A stretch of DNA of 64,000 nucleotides, from contig NZ_CP060039.1 of assembly GCF_014211915.1 (NCBI RefSeq), positions 496,001 through 560,000 on the forward strand. The letters run 5' to 3'. Shown here piece by piece: positions 1 through 8,603 of this stretch. The stretch is from Burkholderia cenocepacia. GTDB taxonomy: Bacteria > Pseudomonadota > Gammaproteobacteria > Burkholderiales > Burkholderiaceae. The notes under the pieces are model-generated. The model made no database searches, had not been told where the DNA came from, and saw only the letters and a list, made by a program, of their open reading frames with translations. Position 1 is the stretch's first letter. Each line of letters begins with the position of its first letter. The position numbers were made by a program, and so were the translations under genes.

Positions 1-1488
1 TCGATGCTGCATTCGCTGACGGTCGGCGCGCTCGTCACGATGATCGTCGTGCCGATGGCGTTCACGTTCGCGTATGCGCTGACGCGCTCGTGCATGCCGC
101 TGAAGAACGCCGCGCGCACGATCGCGCTGCTGCCGCTGCTCGCGCCGACGCTGCTGTCGGCCGTGTCGTTCATCTACTGGTTCGGCAATGCGGGGCTCCT
201 GAAGCCGCTGCTGCACGGCCATTCGATCTACGGGCTGCCGGGCATCGTGCTGAGCATGGTGTACGCGTCGTTCCCGCACGTACTGATGATCCTCGTCACC
301 GCGCTGTCGCTCGCGGACGGCCGGCTCTACGAGGCTGCCGACGCGATGGGCACGCGCCGCATCCGCAAGTTCTTCACGATCACGCTGCCCGGCGCGAAGT
401 ACGGGCTGATCAGCGCGACGATGGTCGCGTTCACGATGTGCATCAACGACTTCGGCGTGCCGGTCGTGATCGGCGGCTCGTACAACGTGCTGTCGACCGA
501 CATCTACAAGCTGATCATCGGGCTGCAGGATTTCAACCGCAGCGCGGTCGTGAGCCTGATGCTGCTGTGCCCGGCGCTCGTCGCGTTCGGCGTCGACTAC
601 TTCATCCGCCGTCGCCAGCAGTCGCAACTCGGCGCGCGCTCGACGCCGTACCAGCCGAAGCCGTCGCGCGGCTTCGACGCCGCGATGCTCGCGTACTGCG
701 CGCTGGTGTGCGCGTTCTTCATCGCGGTGGTCGGCATCTCGGTGTTCGCGTCGTTCGTGAAGTTCTGGCCGTACCGGATGACCCTCGGGCTGCAGCATTA
801 CGAGATGGGACTGATCGGCGCCGGCATCTTCGACGCTTACAAGAACAGCCTGCGGATGGCCGCGACGGTGGCGATCGGCGGCACGATCGTCGTGTTCGGC
901 GGCGCCTACCTGATCGAGAAGACCCGCGGCGCACGCTGGCTGCGCGGCTTCATCAGCCTGTGCGCGATCTTGCCGATGGGCGTGCCGGGGCTCGTGCTCG
1001 GCATCAGCTACATCTTCCTGTTCAACGCGCCCGGCAATCCGCTGAACGGGCTGTACGGATCGCTGTGGCTGCTCGCGATCGTCACGGTCGTCCACTACTA
1101 CGCGTCGAGCCATCTCACCGCGGTGACCGCGCTCAGGCAGATCGACGGCGAGTTCGAGGCCGTGTCCGCGTCGCTGAAGGTGCCGTTCTACAAGACCTTC
1201 CTGCGCGTCACGGTACCCGTGTGCCTGCCCGCGATCCTGCTGATCGCGCGCTACCTGTTCGTCAACGGGATGACGACGGTGTCGGCCGTCGCGTTCCTGT
1301 ACTCGCCGGACACGCAGCCCGCATCGGTCGCGATCCTGAACCTCGACGACGCGGGCCAGATGGGCCCGGCCGCCGCGATGGCCACGCTCGTGCTCGCGAC
1401 CTCGTCGTTCGCGTGCGTGCTGTTCGCCTGCATCTCGCACCGCCTGCTGCGTCGTACGCAGGCGTGGCGCCATCCGCATCGCCGTTGA
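1..1488 (+). CDS. 2-aminoethylphosphonate ABC transporter permease (5' end outside window)
   Basis: Inner-membrane permease with two fused binding-protein-dependent transport domains, as in the PhnV/PhnU-type permease of AEP importers. The frame is open from base 1, so the true start lies upstream; the ATG at 4 is probably internal and roughly 80 residues are missing compared with the usual length of about 570. Some twelve hydrophobic segments are visible. Each half carries an EAA-type loop that docks the ATPase: [20 protein letters not shown] near residue 110 and [20 protein letters not shown] near 390. The phnW transaminase starts 47 bases downstream, which supports AEP as the substrate; without that context it would only be a generic spermidine/iron-type permease. 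Confidence 0.85.
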   Translation, partial: SMLHSLTVGALVTMIVVPMAFTFAYALTRSCMPLKNAARTIALLPLLAPTLLSAVSFIYWFGNAGLLKPLLHGHSIYGLPGIVLSMVYASFPHVLMILVTALSLADGRLYEAADAMGTRRIRKFFTITLPGAKYGLISATMVAFTMCINDFGVPVVIGGSYNVLSTDIYKLIIGLQDFNRSAVVSLMLLCPALVAFGVDYFIRRRQQSQLGARSTPYQPKPSRGFDAAMLAYCALVCAFFIAVVGISVFASFVKFWPYRMTLGLQHYEMGLIGAGIFDAYKNSLRMAATVAIGGTIVVFGGAYLIEKTRGARWLRGFISLCAILPMGVPGLVLGISYIFLFNAPGNPLNGLYGSLWLLAIVTVVHYYASSHLTAVTALRQIDGEFEAVSASLKVPFYKTFLRVTVPVCLPAILLIARYLFVNGMTTVSAVAFLYSPDTQPASVAILNLDDAGQMGPAAAMATLVLATSSFACVLFACISHRLLRRTQAWRHPHRR

Positions 1489-1535
1489 TTCCCTGCCGTA
1501 TCCACGTGACGTCCCGACTTCATCAAGGAGACACC

Positions 1536-2666
1536 ATGACGCTCGCCGCCCCGCCCATCCTGCTCACCCCCGGCCCCCTGACGACCTCCGAGCGCACGCG
1601 CGACGCGATGCTGCGCGACTGGGGCTCGTGGGACGGCGACTTCAACGCGATCACCGCGCGGCTGCGCGAGCGCCTGCTGCGGATCGTGCACGGCGAAGGC
1701 ACGCACGAATGCGTACCGCTGCAAGGCAGCGGCACGTTCTCGGTCGAGGCGGCGATCGGCACGCTGGTGGCGCGCGACGGCCACGTGCTGGTGCCGAACA
1801 ACGGCGCATACTGCCAGCGCCTCGCGAAGATCTGCCGCGTGCTCGGCCGGCGGCTCACGACGATCGACTACCGCGAGGATCGCCGCGTCGATCCGGCCGA
1901 CGTCGAGCGCGCGCTCGCCGCCGATCCGTCGATCACGCACGTCGCGCTCGTGCACTGCGAAACCGGCGCCGGCGTGCTGAATCCGCTGCACGACATCGCG
2001 CTGGTCGTCGCCAAGCACGGGCGCGCGCTGATCGTCGATGCGATGAGCTCGTTCGGCGCGATCGACATCGACGCACGCACGACGCCGTTCGACGCAGTGA
2101 TCGCCGCGTCCGGCAAATGCCTCGAAGGCGTGCCCGGGCTCGGCTTCGTGATCGCGAAGCGCAGCGCGCTCGAACGCTGCGAAGGCAACAGCCATTCGCT
2201 CGCGATGGACCTGTACGACCAATGGGTCTACATGCAGCGCACGACGCAGTGGCGCTTCACGCCGCCGACGCACGTGGTCGCCGCGCTCGACGCGGCCGTC
2301 GCGCAATACGTCGACGAAGGCGGGCTCGCCGCGCGCGGCGGCCGCTACCAGCGCAACACCCACGCGCTGATCGACGGGATGCGCGCACTCGGCTTCCGGC
2401 CGTTCCTCGATCCCGCGATCCAGGCGCCGATCATCGTCACGTTTCATGCGCCGGACGATCCGAACTACGACTTCAAGCGGTTTTATCAGGAGGTCAAAAA
2501 GCGCGGCTACATTCTGTATCCGGGCAAGCTGACCGAAGTGGAGACGTTCCGCGTCGGCTGCATCGGCCATTTCGGCGAAGCCGGCATACCAGGCGCCGTC
2601 GCCGCGATCGCCGACACGCTGCGCGCGATGGGCGTGCGCCGCGTATCGGCCGAAGCGGCGGCCTGA
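1536..2666 (+). CDS. phnW: 2-aminoethylphosphonate--pyruvate transaminase
   Basis: PLP-dependent fold-type I aminotransferase of 376 residues that converts AEP and pyruvate to phosphonoacetaldehyde and L-alanine in the cytoplasm. The N-terminus [20 protein letters not shown] and the glycine/serine-rich cofactor region ([15 protein letters not shown], residues 64-78) are characteristic. The PLP lysine lies in [16 protein letters not shown] near residue 194. The start at 1536 is set by an AAGGAG ribosome site at 1525-1530; longer upstream readings in this frame are a shadow of the permease gene. It sits between the permease and an FAD oxidoreductase, so import and first catabolic step are co-transcribed. 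phnX (phosphonatase) is not seen here and may lie upstream of the window. Confidence 0.95.
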   Translation: MTLAAPPILLTPGPLTTSERTRDAMLRDWGSWDGDFNAITARLRERLLRIVHGEGTHECVPLQGSGTFSVEAAIGTLVARDGHVLVPNNGAYCQRLAKICRVLGRRLTTIDYREDRRVDPADVERALAADPSITHVALVHCETGAGVLNPLHDIALVVAKHGRALIVDAMSSFGAIDIDARTTPFDAVIAASGKCLEGVPGLGFVIAKRSALERCEGNSHSLAMDLYDQWVYMQRTTQWRFTPPTHVVAALDAAVAQYVDEGGLAARGGRYQRNTHALIDGMRALGFRPFLDPAIQAPIIVTFHAPDDPNYDFKRFYQEVKKRGYILYPGKLTEVETFRVGCIGHFGEAGIPGAVAAIADTLRAMGVRRVSAEAAA

Positions 2667-2761
2667 CGATGTGACGCGATGCCCCGGCCGCGTGCGCAGG
2701 CGCAGGCGGCCGCCCGTTTTCCCGGCCGTGCGCCGCACGGCCCCTTATCGACGAACCTCCG

Positions 2762-4150
2762 ATGCGACCTTTCTGGATCGAACAAGCGCTGTTCAACGAC
2801 GGCGATCTCGCCCCCGCGCTGCAAGGCGCGACGCAGGCCGACGTGTGCATCGTCGGCGGCGGCTTCACGGGCCTCTGGACCGCGATCCAGGCGAAGCAGC
2901 ACGACCCCGCGCTCGACATCGCGATCCTCGAGGCCGACCTGTGCGGCGCCGGCGCGAGCGGCCGCAACGGCGGCTGCCTGCTCACGTGGTCCGCGAAATT
3001 CCTGACGCTGCGGCGCCTGTTCGGCGAAGCCGAGGCGATCCGGCTCGTGAAGGCGTCGGAAGCGGCCGTGCAGCACATCGCCGATTTCTGCCGCGCGCAC
3101 CACATCGATGCCGAATTGCGGCTCGACGGCACGCTGTACACCGCGACGTCGCGCGCGCAGGTCGGCACGCTCGCGCCGGTGCTCGACGCGCTCGCCGCGT
3201 GCGGCATCCACAGCTACGAGCCGCTGCCGCCCGCCGAAGTCGCGCGCCGCTCGGGCTCCGCGCGCAATCTCGACGGCGTCTACTCGCCGATCGCCGCGAC
3301 CGTGCATCCCGGCAAGCTCGTGCGCGGGCTGCGCCGCGTCGCGCTTGCGATGGGCATCCGGATCTACGAGCGCACGCCGATGCTCGACTTCACGCCCGGC
3401 CAGCCGGCCGTCGTGCGCACGCCGTCCGGCAGCGTGAGCGCGGGCAAGCTCGTGTTCGCGATCAACGCATGGATGGCGAGCCGCTTCCCGCAGTTCGAAC
3501 GGACGATCGCGGTGGTGTCGAGCGACATGGTGATCACCGAGAAATGCCCCGAGCTGCTCGAGCGGACCGGGCTCGTGGACGGCGTATCGGTGCTCGATTC
3601 GCGGATCTTCGTGTACTACTACCGCACGACCGCCGACGGCCGGCTGATGCTCGGCAAGGGCGGCAACACGTTCTCGTGGCGCAGCCGCATCGCGCCCGTG
3701 TTCGATCGCCGCTCGCCGTACGAGGCGCAGCTCACGCGCAGCCTGCGCGAATTCTTCCCGTCGCTCGCCGGCGTGCCGATCACCGCGAGCTGGAACGGGC
3801 CGTCGGATCGTTCGGTGACGGGCTTCCCGTTCTTCGGCCGCCTCGACGATGCGCCGAACGTGTTCTACGGCTTCGGCTATTCGGGCAACGGCGTCGGGCC
3901 GACCTACATGGGCGGGCAGATTCTGTCGTCGCTGGTGCTCGGCCTCGACAACGCGTGGACGCGCAGCCCGATCGTGCGCGGCCCGCTCGGCCATTTCCCG
4001 CCGGAGCCGATCCGCTATGTCGGCGCGCACGTCGTGCGCAACGCGATCCGCCGCAAGGAGCGCGCGGAGGACGAGAGCCGGCAGCCGTCGGCTATCGATA
4101 CGTGGCTCGCGAAATTCGCGAGCGCGGCGGGGAAGGCCGACAAGGCGTGA
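2762..4150 (+). CDS. FAD-dependent oxidoreductase of the DAO family, phosphonate-linked
   Basis: A 462-residue flavoprotein of the D-amino-acid oxidase/glycine oxidase superfamily. The dinucleotide-binding motif VCIVGGGFTGLWTAIQAK is at residues 28-45, followed by ERNGG-like GASGRNGGCLLTW near 64, and the C-terminal FAD contact GYSGNGVGPTYMGGQIL near 376. Such oxidases are recurrent members of AEP operons, where family members are reported to oxidise AEP or N-methylated AEP to phosphonoacetaldehyde; that substrate is inferred from context here. It follows phnW after 95 bases and ends just before a terminator. No strong ribosome site precedes the ATG, so the start is moderately secure. Alternative: a general amine oxidase recruited to the operon. 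Confidence 0.8.
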   Translation: MRPFWIEQALFNDGDLAPALQGATQADVCIVGGGFTGLWTAIQAKQHDPALDIAILEADLCGAGASGRNGGCLLTWSAKFLTLRRLFGEAEAIRLVKASEAAVQHIADFCRAHHIDAELRLDGTLYTATSRAQVGTLAPVLDALAACGIHSYEPLPPAEVARRSGSARNLDGVYSPIAATVHPGKLVRGLRRVALAMGIRIYERTPMLDFTPGQPAVVRTPSGSVSAGKLVFAINAWMASRFPQFERTIAVVSSDMVITEKCPELLERTGLVDGVSVLDSRIFVYYYRTTADGRLMLGKGGNTFSWRSRIAPVFDRRSPYEAQLTRSLREFFPSLAGVPITASWNGPSDRSVTGFPFFGRLDDAPNVFYGFGYSGNGVGPTYMGGQILSSLVLGLDNAWTRSPIVRGPLGHFPPEPIRYVGAHVVRNAIRRKERAEDESRQPSAIDTWLAKFASAAGKADKA

Positions 4151-4180
4151 CGATGCGTTGAGCGGAACCCGCAACGAAAA

Positions 4181-4202
4181 AGGGACGCGGCAACGCGTCC
4201 CT
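4181..4202. terminator. Bidirectional terminator between phosphonate operon and gntR
   Basis: A perfect 9-bp stem (AGGGACGCG / CGCGTCCCT) with a GCAA loop. An A-run at 4177-4181 gives a U-run for leftward transcripts from the regulator at 4243-4971. The rightward U-run is short. It separates two convergent genes. Confidence 0.8.
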
Positions 4203-4242
4203 TTGCCGGTGCGCGGCAGCCCGCGCGGGCATTGACCGACGC

Positions 4243-4971
4243 TTACGCGCCGGCCTTCTCCCGCGCCGCCTTGCCCGTCGCGGGCAGCCCCTGCTCGTCG
4301 TGCGTACGGCGCATCCGCGCGAGGCCGTGCGCGACGTGCTCGCGCACGAGCGCGACGGCCTTGTCCTCGTCGCCGGCCGCGAGCGCCTGCACGATCTTGT
4401 CGTGCTCGGCCGCCGACACGGCGATCGCATCCTCCTCGGCCTCGATCGCCGCCTGGCGCAGCAGGCCGAGCTGGCGCACGAGCCGACGGTAGGTATCGGT
4501 GAGATGGGTATTGCCGACGCCGACGACCATCGCGTCGTGGAACTGCACGTTCAGCTCGGTATAGCGCGTGACGTCGTGCGTCTTTGCGGCGTCCTTCATC
4601 GACTGGATGATGCCCTTCAGCACCTTCAGCGTATCGGGCGAGATGCGTTTCGCGAGCGCGCGCGCGACCGATTCGTCGAGCATCGCGCGCACTTCGTAGA
4701 TCTCCTCGGCCTCGCGCAGCGGCACGACCCGCACGGTCACGCCGCGATTCTTCTCGTTGCGCAGCAGGCCGGCCTGCTCCAGCGCGCGAAACGCCTCGCG
4801 CACCGGGCCGCGCGACACGTTCAGCTTCGTCGCAATCTCGACTTCGTTGAGCTTTTCGCCGGGCGCGTATTCGCCGGAGACGATCGCGCGCTCGAGCATG
4901 TCCTGGACGATCATCGCGAGCGACTGGCTTTGCAGGAGTTCGATGGCGCTGAGCGCGTTCGGGGCAGTCAT
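4243..4971 (-). CDS. GntR-family transcriptional regulator, FadR/FCD subfamily
   Basis: A 242-residue repressor-type protein. Residues about 18-85 form the winged HTH, including EVEIATKLNVSRGPVREAFR and the wing ending NEKNRGVTVRVV. Residues about 95-225 form the all-helical FCD ligand domain with metal-binding-type histidines (FHDAMVVG, HDKIVQAL). FCD regulators usually sense small organic acids or sugar acids. It is convergent with the phosphonate operon and has its own strong promoter at 5032-5060, with a GTATAC palindrome over the -10, which suggests autorepression. The target genes are not proven: the phosphonate set and the phospholipase gene upstream are both candidates. Confidence 0.9.
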   Translation of the reverse strand: MTAPNALSAIELLQSQSLAMIVQDMLERAIVSGEYAPGEKLNEVEIATKLNVSRGPVREAFRALEQAGLLRNEKNRGVTVRVVPLREAEEIYEVRAMLDESVARALAKRISPDTLKVLKGIIQSMKDAAKTHDVTRYTELNVQFHDAMVVGVGNTHLTDTYRRLVRQLGLLRQAAIEAEEDAIAVSAAEHDKIVQALAAGDEDKAVALVREHVAHGLARMRRTHDEQGLPATGKAAREKAGA

Positions 4972-5031
4972 GGTCGGGCAGGCAGCGGGGCTGTGGATGA
5001 AAACGAGGGCGCCATATCGGCGAATGATCCT

Positions 5032-5060
5032 TGTATACCCTCGGCTCCAAATATTGTCAA
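5032..5060 (-). promoter_or_regulatory. Promoter of the gntR gene with overlapping palindromic operator candidate
   Basis: On the minus strand, TTGACA (5055-5060), a 17-base spacer and TATACA (5032-5037) give a near-consensus sigma-70 promoter. The palindrome GTATAC at 5033-5038 overlaps the -10 and resembles the TnGTnnnACnA sites of FCD-type GntR proteins. Confidence 0.7.
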
Positions 5061-5170
5061 CAGTTTTCAGTTTCCAAAAGCCAATCCAGCGTGCCGGAAC
5101 GGGACCGGCACGCGGTGGTCGCGCGCTACGGGCGAACTGCCCCGCTTCGCACGACCGCCGCGCCGCGCCG

Positions 5171-7351
5171 TCAGGCCGTCTGCTTCACCGGCCCCGGATC
5201 GCTGTGGCTCGGCCGGCCCGTCTCGACGTGGCCCGCGAAGCGGCGCACGACCTTGTCGTCGCCGCCGCGCAGCGTCGTCGCGGTGATCGTCAGATCGTAC
5301 CAGCCGTGGCTCGACGACAGCTCGAAGTGCCCCTTGACGCGCTCGCCCGGCTCCAGCGTGTAGGTGCGCGCATGCGCATGGCTGTACGCGTTGTCGACCG
5401 TCACGCGGCACGTCGCGCGGCCGCTGTTGCGCAGTTGCAGGTACACGTGGCGATTGCGCACGTCGTAGCCGATCTTCGCTTCGGGGTTCGCGTGGCGGCC
5501 GTCCGCGGCGAGCCGCGTGTTGCCCTGGAACTCGCACAGATAGCCGTTCGGGCCGTAGGCGGCCAGATGGTACTCGCCACGCGCGGCCGACGTGCTCCAC
5601 GTATCGACGAAGCGGTCGCGCGCGGACACCGCGTAGCGGCGCGGCGGCGTCGCCGGGTTGCGGCGGTCGTACACGTAGAACGCGGCGCCCGCGTCGCCGG
5701 TGTTCGCGAAGTCGAGCGACACCGTGTCGTCATGCGCGCCCACCCGGCTGTGCACGAACAGCTCGTACGGCAGCGCACGCGCCGGACGCGTGCCGGGCTC
5801 CTGCGCCGGCATCGATTGCTGCGCGGGCACCTGGTACGCCTGGCCGGCGGTCGCGATGTGCTGCGGCACCGTGAAGCTGACCGTGCGCGTGTCGGGACGC
5901 GCGGAGAAGTCGAACGCCGACGTGAGATCGCCGCAGATCGACCGGCGCCACGCGCTGATGTTCGGCTCCTTCACGCCGAAGCGCGCTTCGAGGAAACGCA
6001 GCACCGACGTATGGTCGAACGTCTCCGAGCAGACCCAGCCGCCCTTCGTCCACGGCGAGATGATGATCAGCGGCACGCGCGGCCCGAGGCCGATCGGCTG
6101 GATGCCGCCCGGGTCGGCGCCCGGCACGAGCGGGCTCATTTCGCCCGGGTACTTGTTCAGATCGAGCAGCTCGTCGCCGAGGGTCGACAGCAGGTTCGAC
6201 GACACGATGCCCTGCCCGCCCACGCCGCTCGTGACCGGCGGCACCGGCGGCACGACGTGGTCGAACAGCCCGTCGTTCTCGTCGTAGTTCAGGATGAACA
6301 CCGTCTTCGCCCACACTTCGGGGTTCGACGTCAGCGCCTCGAGCACCATGTTGATGTAGAACGCGCCGTCGGTCGGCGACGCCTGCGGGTGCTCGCTGTA
6401 CTTGTACGGCGACACGATCCACGACACCTGCGGCAGCCGGTTCGCCTGCACGTCGGCCTTCAGCTCTGCGAGCGTGTGGTCCGACGCGCCCTTGTCGACC
6501 AGCGGGCCGCTCGCGCCTTCCTTCACCTGGAAGCGCTTGAAGAACATCAGCGAGTTGTCGGTGTAGTTGTCGGTCGGGTCGCCCGGAATGCCGGTGCCGC
6601 CCTGGTACACCTTCCAGCTGATCTTCGCGTTCTCGAGCCGTTCGGCGTAGGTCGTCCACGTGTAGCCGTTCACGTCGTTGCGCTCGCCGATGCCCGGGCC
6701 GTTCGGCGCGCTGCCGTAGACGTTGCGCGAGTCGACCGTGCCGGTCCACAGGTAGATGCGGTTCGGCGCCGTGTCGGCATGCGCGGAGCAGAAGTACGCA
6801 TCGCAGATCGTGAACGCGTCGGCGAGCGCGTAGTGGTACGTGAGATCCTGGCGCTTCAGATAGCCCATCGTCAGCACGTCCTGCTTCTGGTTCACCCACT
6901 GGTCCCACTGGCCGTTGTTCCAGGACAGGTGGCCGCTGCTCCAGCCATGGTTGGTGCCCGGCTGGAATTCGGTCGTCTGCTTCGGGTCGAGATAGAACGG
7001 CAGCACGTACGGCGCCGACGGATCGAGCCCGCGCGAATGGTAGTTCTTCGTGAACACCGACGCCGGTGGCTGTTGCCACACCGGTGCGCCGTTCGGCAGC
7101 AGGTGCGGGCGCGGGTCGTTGAAACCGCGCACGCCGCGCAGCCCGCCGAAGTAATGGTCGAACGAACGGTTTTCCTGCATGAAGATCACGACGTGCTCCA
7201 CGTCGCGGATCGTCCCGGTGCGATAGGCGGCCGGCATCGCCAGCGCAGTGCGGATCGCGGGCGGGAAGCCCGCGTAGGCGGCCATCGCGCCGGCCGACTG
7301 CGCGGCGAGGCGCAGGAAATCGCGTCGATTGTTCGAAGACATGAAGAGCAC
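5171..7351 (-). CDS. Phosphocholine-specific phospholipase C, Tat-exported
   Basis: A 726-residue member of the bacterial phosphatidylcholine-PLC / acid phosphatase family (PlcN/PlcH type), which cleaves phosphatidylcholine or sphingomyelin to a diglyceride and phosphocholine outside the cell. The twin-arginine signal NRRDFLRLAAQSAGAMAAYAG is at residues 8-28. The metal-binding region starts with VEHVVIFMQENRSFDHYFGG (about 51-70) and continues with the NGLFDHVVPPVPP segment near 358. Two C-terminal DUF756-type beta domains fill residues from about 490 onward. A weak in-frame alternative start is M4. It is divergent from the LysR gene. PLCs release phosphate from host lipids, so it makes functional sense beside phosphonate genes. 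Secretion beyond the periplasm would use a type II system encoded elsewhere. Confidence 0.93.
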   Translation of the reverse strand: MLFMSSNNRRDFLRLAAQSAGAMAAYAGFPPAIRTALAMPAAYRTGTIRDVEHVVIFMQENRSFDHYFGGLRGVRGFNDPRPHLLPNGAPVWQQPPASVFTKNYHSRGLDPSAPYVLPFYLDPKQTTEFQPGTNHGWSSGHLSWNNGQWDQWVNQKQDVLTMGYLKRQDLTYHYALADAFTICDAYFCSAHADTAPNRIYLWTGTVDSRNVYGSAPNGPGIGERNDVNGYTWTTYAERLENAKISWKVYQGGTGIPGDPTDNYTDNSLMFFKRFQVKEGASGPLVDKGASDHTLAELKADVQANRLPQVSWIVSPYKYSEHPQASPTDGAFYINMVLEALTSNPEVWAKTVFILNYDENDGLFDHVVPPVPPVTSGVGGQGIVSSNLLSTLGDELLDLNKYPGEMSPLVPGADPGGIQPIGLGPRVPLIIISPWTKGGWVCSETFDHTSVLRFLEARFGVKEPNISAWRRSICGDLTSAFDFSARPDTRTVSFTVPQHIATAGQAYQVPAQQSMPAQEPGTRPARALPYELFVHSRVGAHDDTVSLDFANTGDAGAAFYVYDRRNPATPPRRYAVSARDRFVDTWSTSAARGEYHLAAYGPNGYLCEFQGNTRLAADGRHANPEAKIGYDVRNRHVYLQLRNSGRATCRVTVDNAYSHAHARTYTLEPGERVKGHFELSSSHGWYDLTITATTLRGGDDKVVRRFAGHVETGRPSHSDPGPVKQTA

Positions 7352-7568
7352 CTGTGGTCGGTGGGAGTGGGGGCGCCGGGCGAGCGGGCCGGCGATCTTG
7401 CGTCGCCGTTATTACCCCGCACCGGCATGTCCCGGCCGTGACCGGTTCCCGCAGGTTTCTTGCGGTCACCCCCAGCTTTTTTTCGAAGTCTCGCACGGCC
7501 CGTCTTTCATCCGGCCGACATATGCGTGCGCTACGCTGACGCGCGATGAAGAGGGGAGAAGCCGAGTC

Positions 7569-8504
7569 GTGTTCGATCAGCTGAAGGCGTTCCACGCGAC
7601 CGTCCGGCAGGGCAGCATCACGCGCGCCGCGCGCCACCTGGGCGTGAGCCAGCCGACGATCGCCGCGCAGATCCGGCAGGTCGAGCAGGTGTACGGCGTC
7701 GAACTGTTCTACCGCAGCGGCCGCAAGCTCGAGGTGACCGAGACGGGCATCGAGCTGCTGCCGCTCGTCGAGAAGATGATCGCGCTCGAGGCGCAGGCCG
7801 ACATCATGCTGCGCAACGTCGGCGGCCTGTTCGAGGGCCATCTGCGGATCGGCGCGACGGGCCCGTACTACATCATGGATGCGGTCGGCCGCTTCTCGAA
7901 CGCGCACCCGTCGATCGCGCTCACGTGCCGGATCGGCAACTCCGAGGAAATCCTACAGGCGCTGCAGGAATCCCGCATCGATCTTGCGGTCTCGTCTCAG
8001 CGCAATGACGCCGACGGCCTCGAACGCAAGGTGATCTCGACCGATCCGCTCGTGCTCGTCGTGCACCGCCATCATCCGCTCGCGCGGTTCGAGTCGATCG
8101 ACGCGGCGCGGCTCGCCGACGTGCGGCTGCTGATGCGCGAGGAAGGGTCGGTCACGCGCCGCTGCACGGAGACGATCCTCGCCGCGGCCGGCGTCGCGGC
8201 GACGTCGGTCGCCGAGATCGGCAGCCGCGAAGCGATTCGCGAGGCGATCCTGCATGGGGTGGGCGGCAGCCTGTTTCCGCTCGGCGAAGCCGAACGCCAT
8301 CCGGACCTGCGCGTGATCGCGCTGCGCGGCGTCGACACGACGATCGACGAATACGTGTACTACCTGAAAGCGCGCCGCCAGAGCCCCGCGATCGATGCGT
8401 TCCTTGCGTGCATCCTGCCGGGCGGCGGCGAAGCGGCCGGCGTGGTCGATGCTGCCGACGCGATCGAAACCGGACGAACGATGCGGCGGGCGAACGCGCG
8501 CTGA
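7569..8504 (+). CDS. LysR-family transcriptional regulator
   Basis: A 311-residue LTTR starting at a GTG placed after a GGGGAGA ribosome site; the frame is open upstream but has no other well-placed start. The HTH is at residues 4-62 (GSITRAARHLGVSQPTIAAQ), followed by a periplasmic-binding-like effector domain (GHLRIGATGPYYIMDAVGRF from about 92). It resembles LTTRs found with AEP-use genes, but the ligand cannot be read from sequence. It is transcribed divergently from the phospholipase C gene across 217 bases, the classical arrangement for an LTTR controlling its neighbour. Confidence 0.88.
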   Translation: MFDQLKAFHATVRQGSITRAARHLGVSQPTIAAQIRQVEQVYGVELFYRSGRKLEVTETGIELLPLVEKMIALEAQADIMLRNVGGLFEGHLRIGATGPYYIMDAVGRFSNAHPSIALTCRIGNSEEILQALQESRIDLAVSSQRNDADGLERKVISTDPLVLVVHRHHPLARFESIDAARLADVRLLMREEGSVTRRCTETILAAAGVAATSVAEIGSREAIREAILHGVGGSLFPLGEAERHPDLRVIALRGVDTTIDEYVYYLKARRQSPAIDAFLACILPGGGEAAGVVDAADAIETGRTMRRANAR

Positions 8505-8603
8505 GCCGCCGCGCGTTCGCCGGTTCCGCACATTGCGTGGCGCTTTTGCCGCGCCTTCCCTCGTTGCCTTCCTCGTGCCTTCCTTCTGTCGCGGCGCCGT
8601 GCG

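Noticed and set aside
90..2666. A very long open frame across the permease and phnW
   Set aside because: Only the part from 1536 is real; the rest is an arginine-rich shadow of the permease in another frame.
2507..5050. 847-codon minus-strand frame over the FAD oxidoreductase and gntR
   Set aside because: Shadow frame with Arg/Ala-rich composition; the genes on the other frames are well supported.
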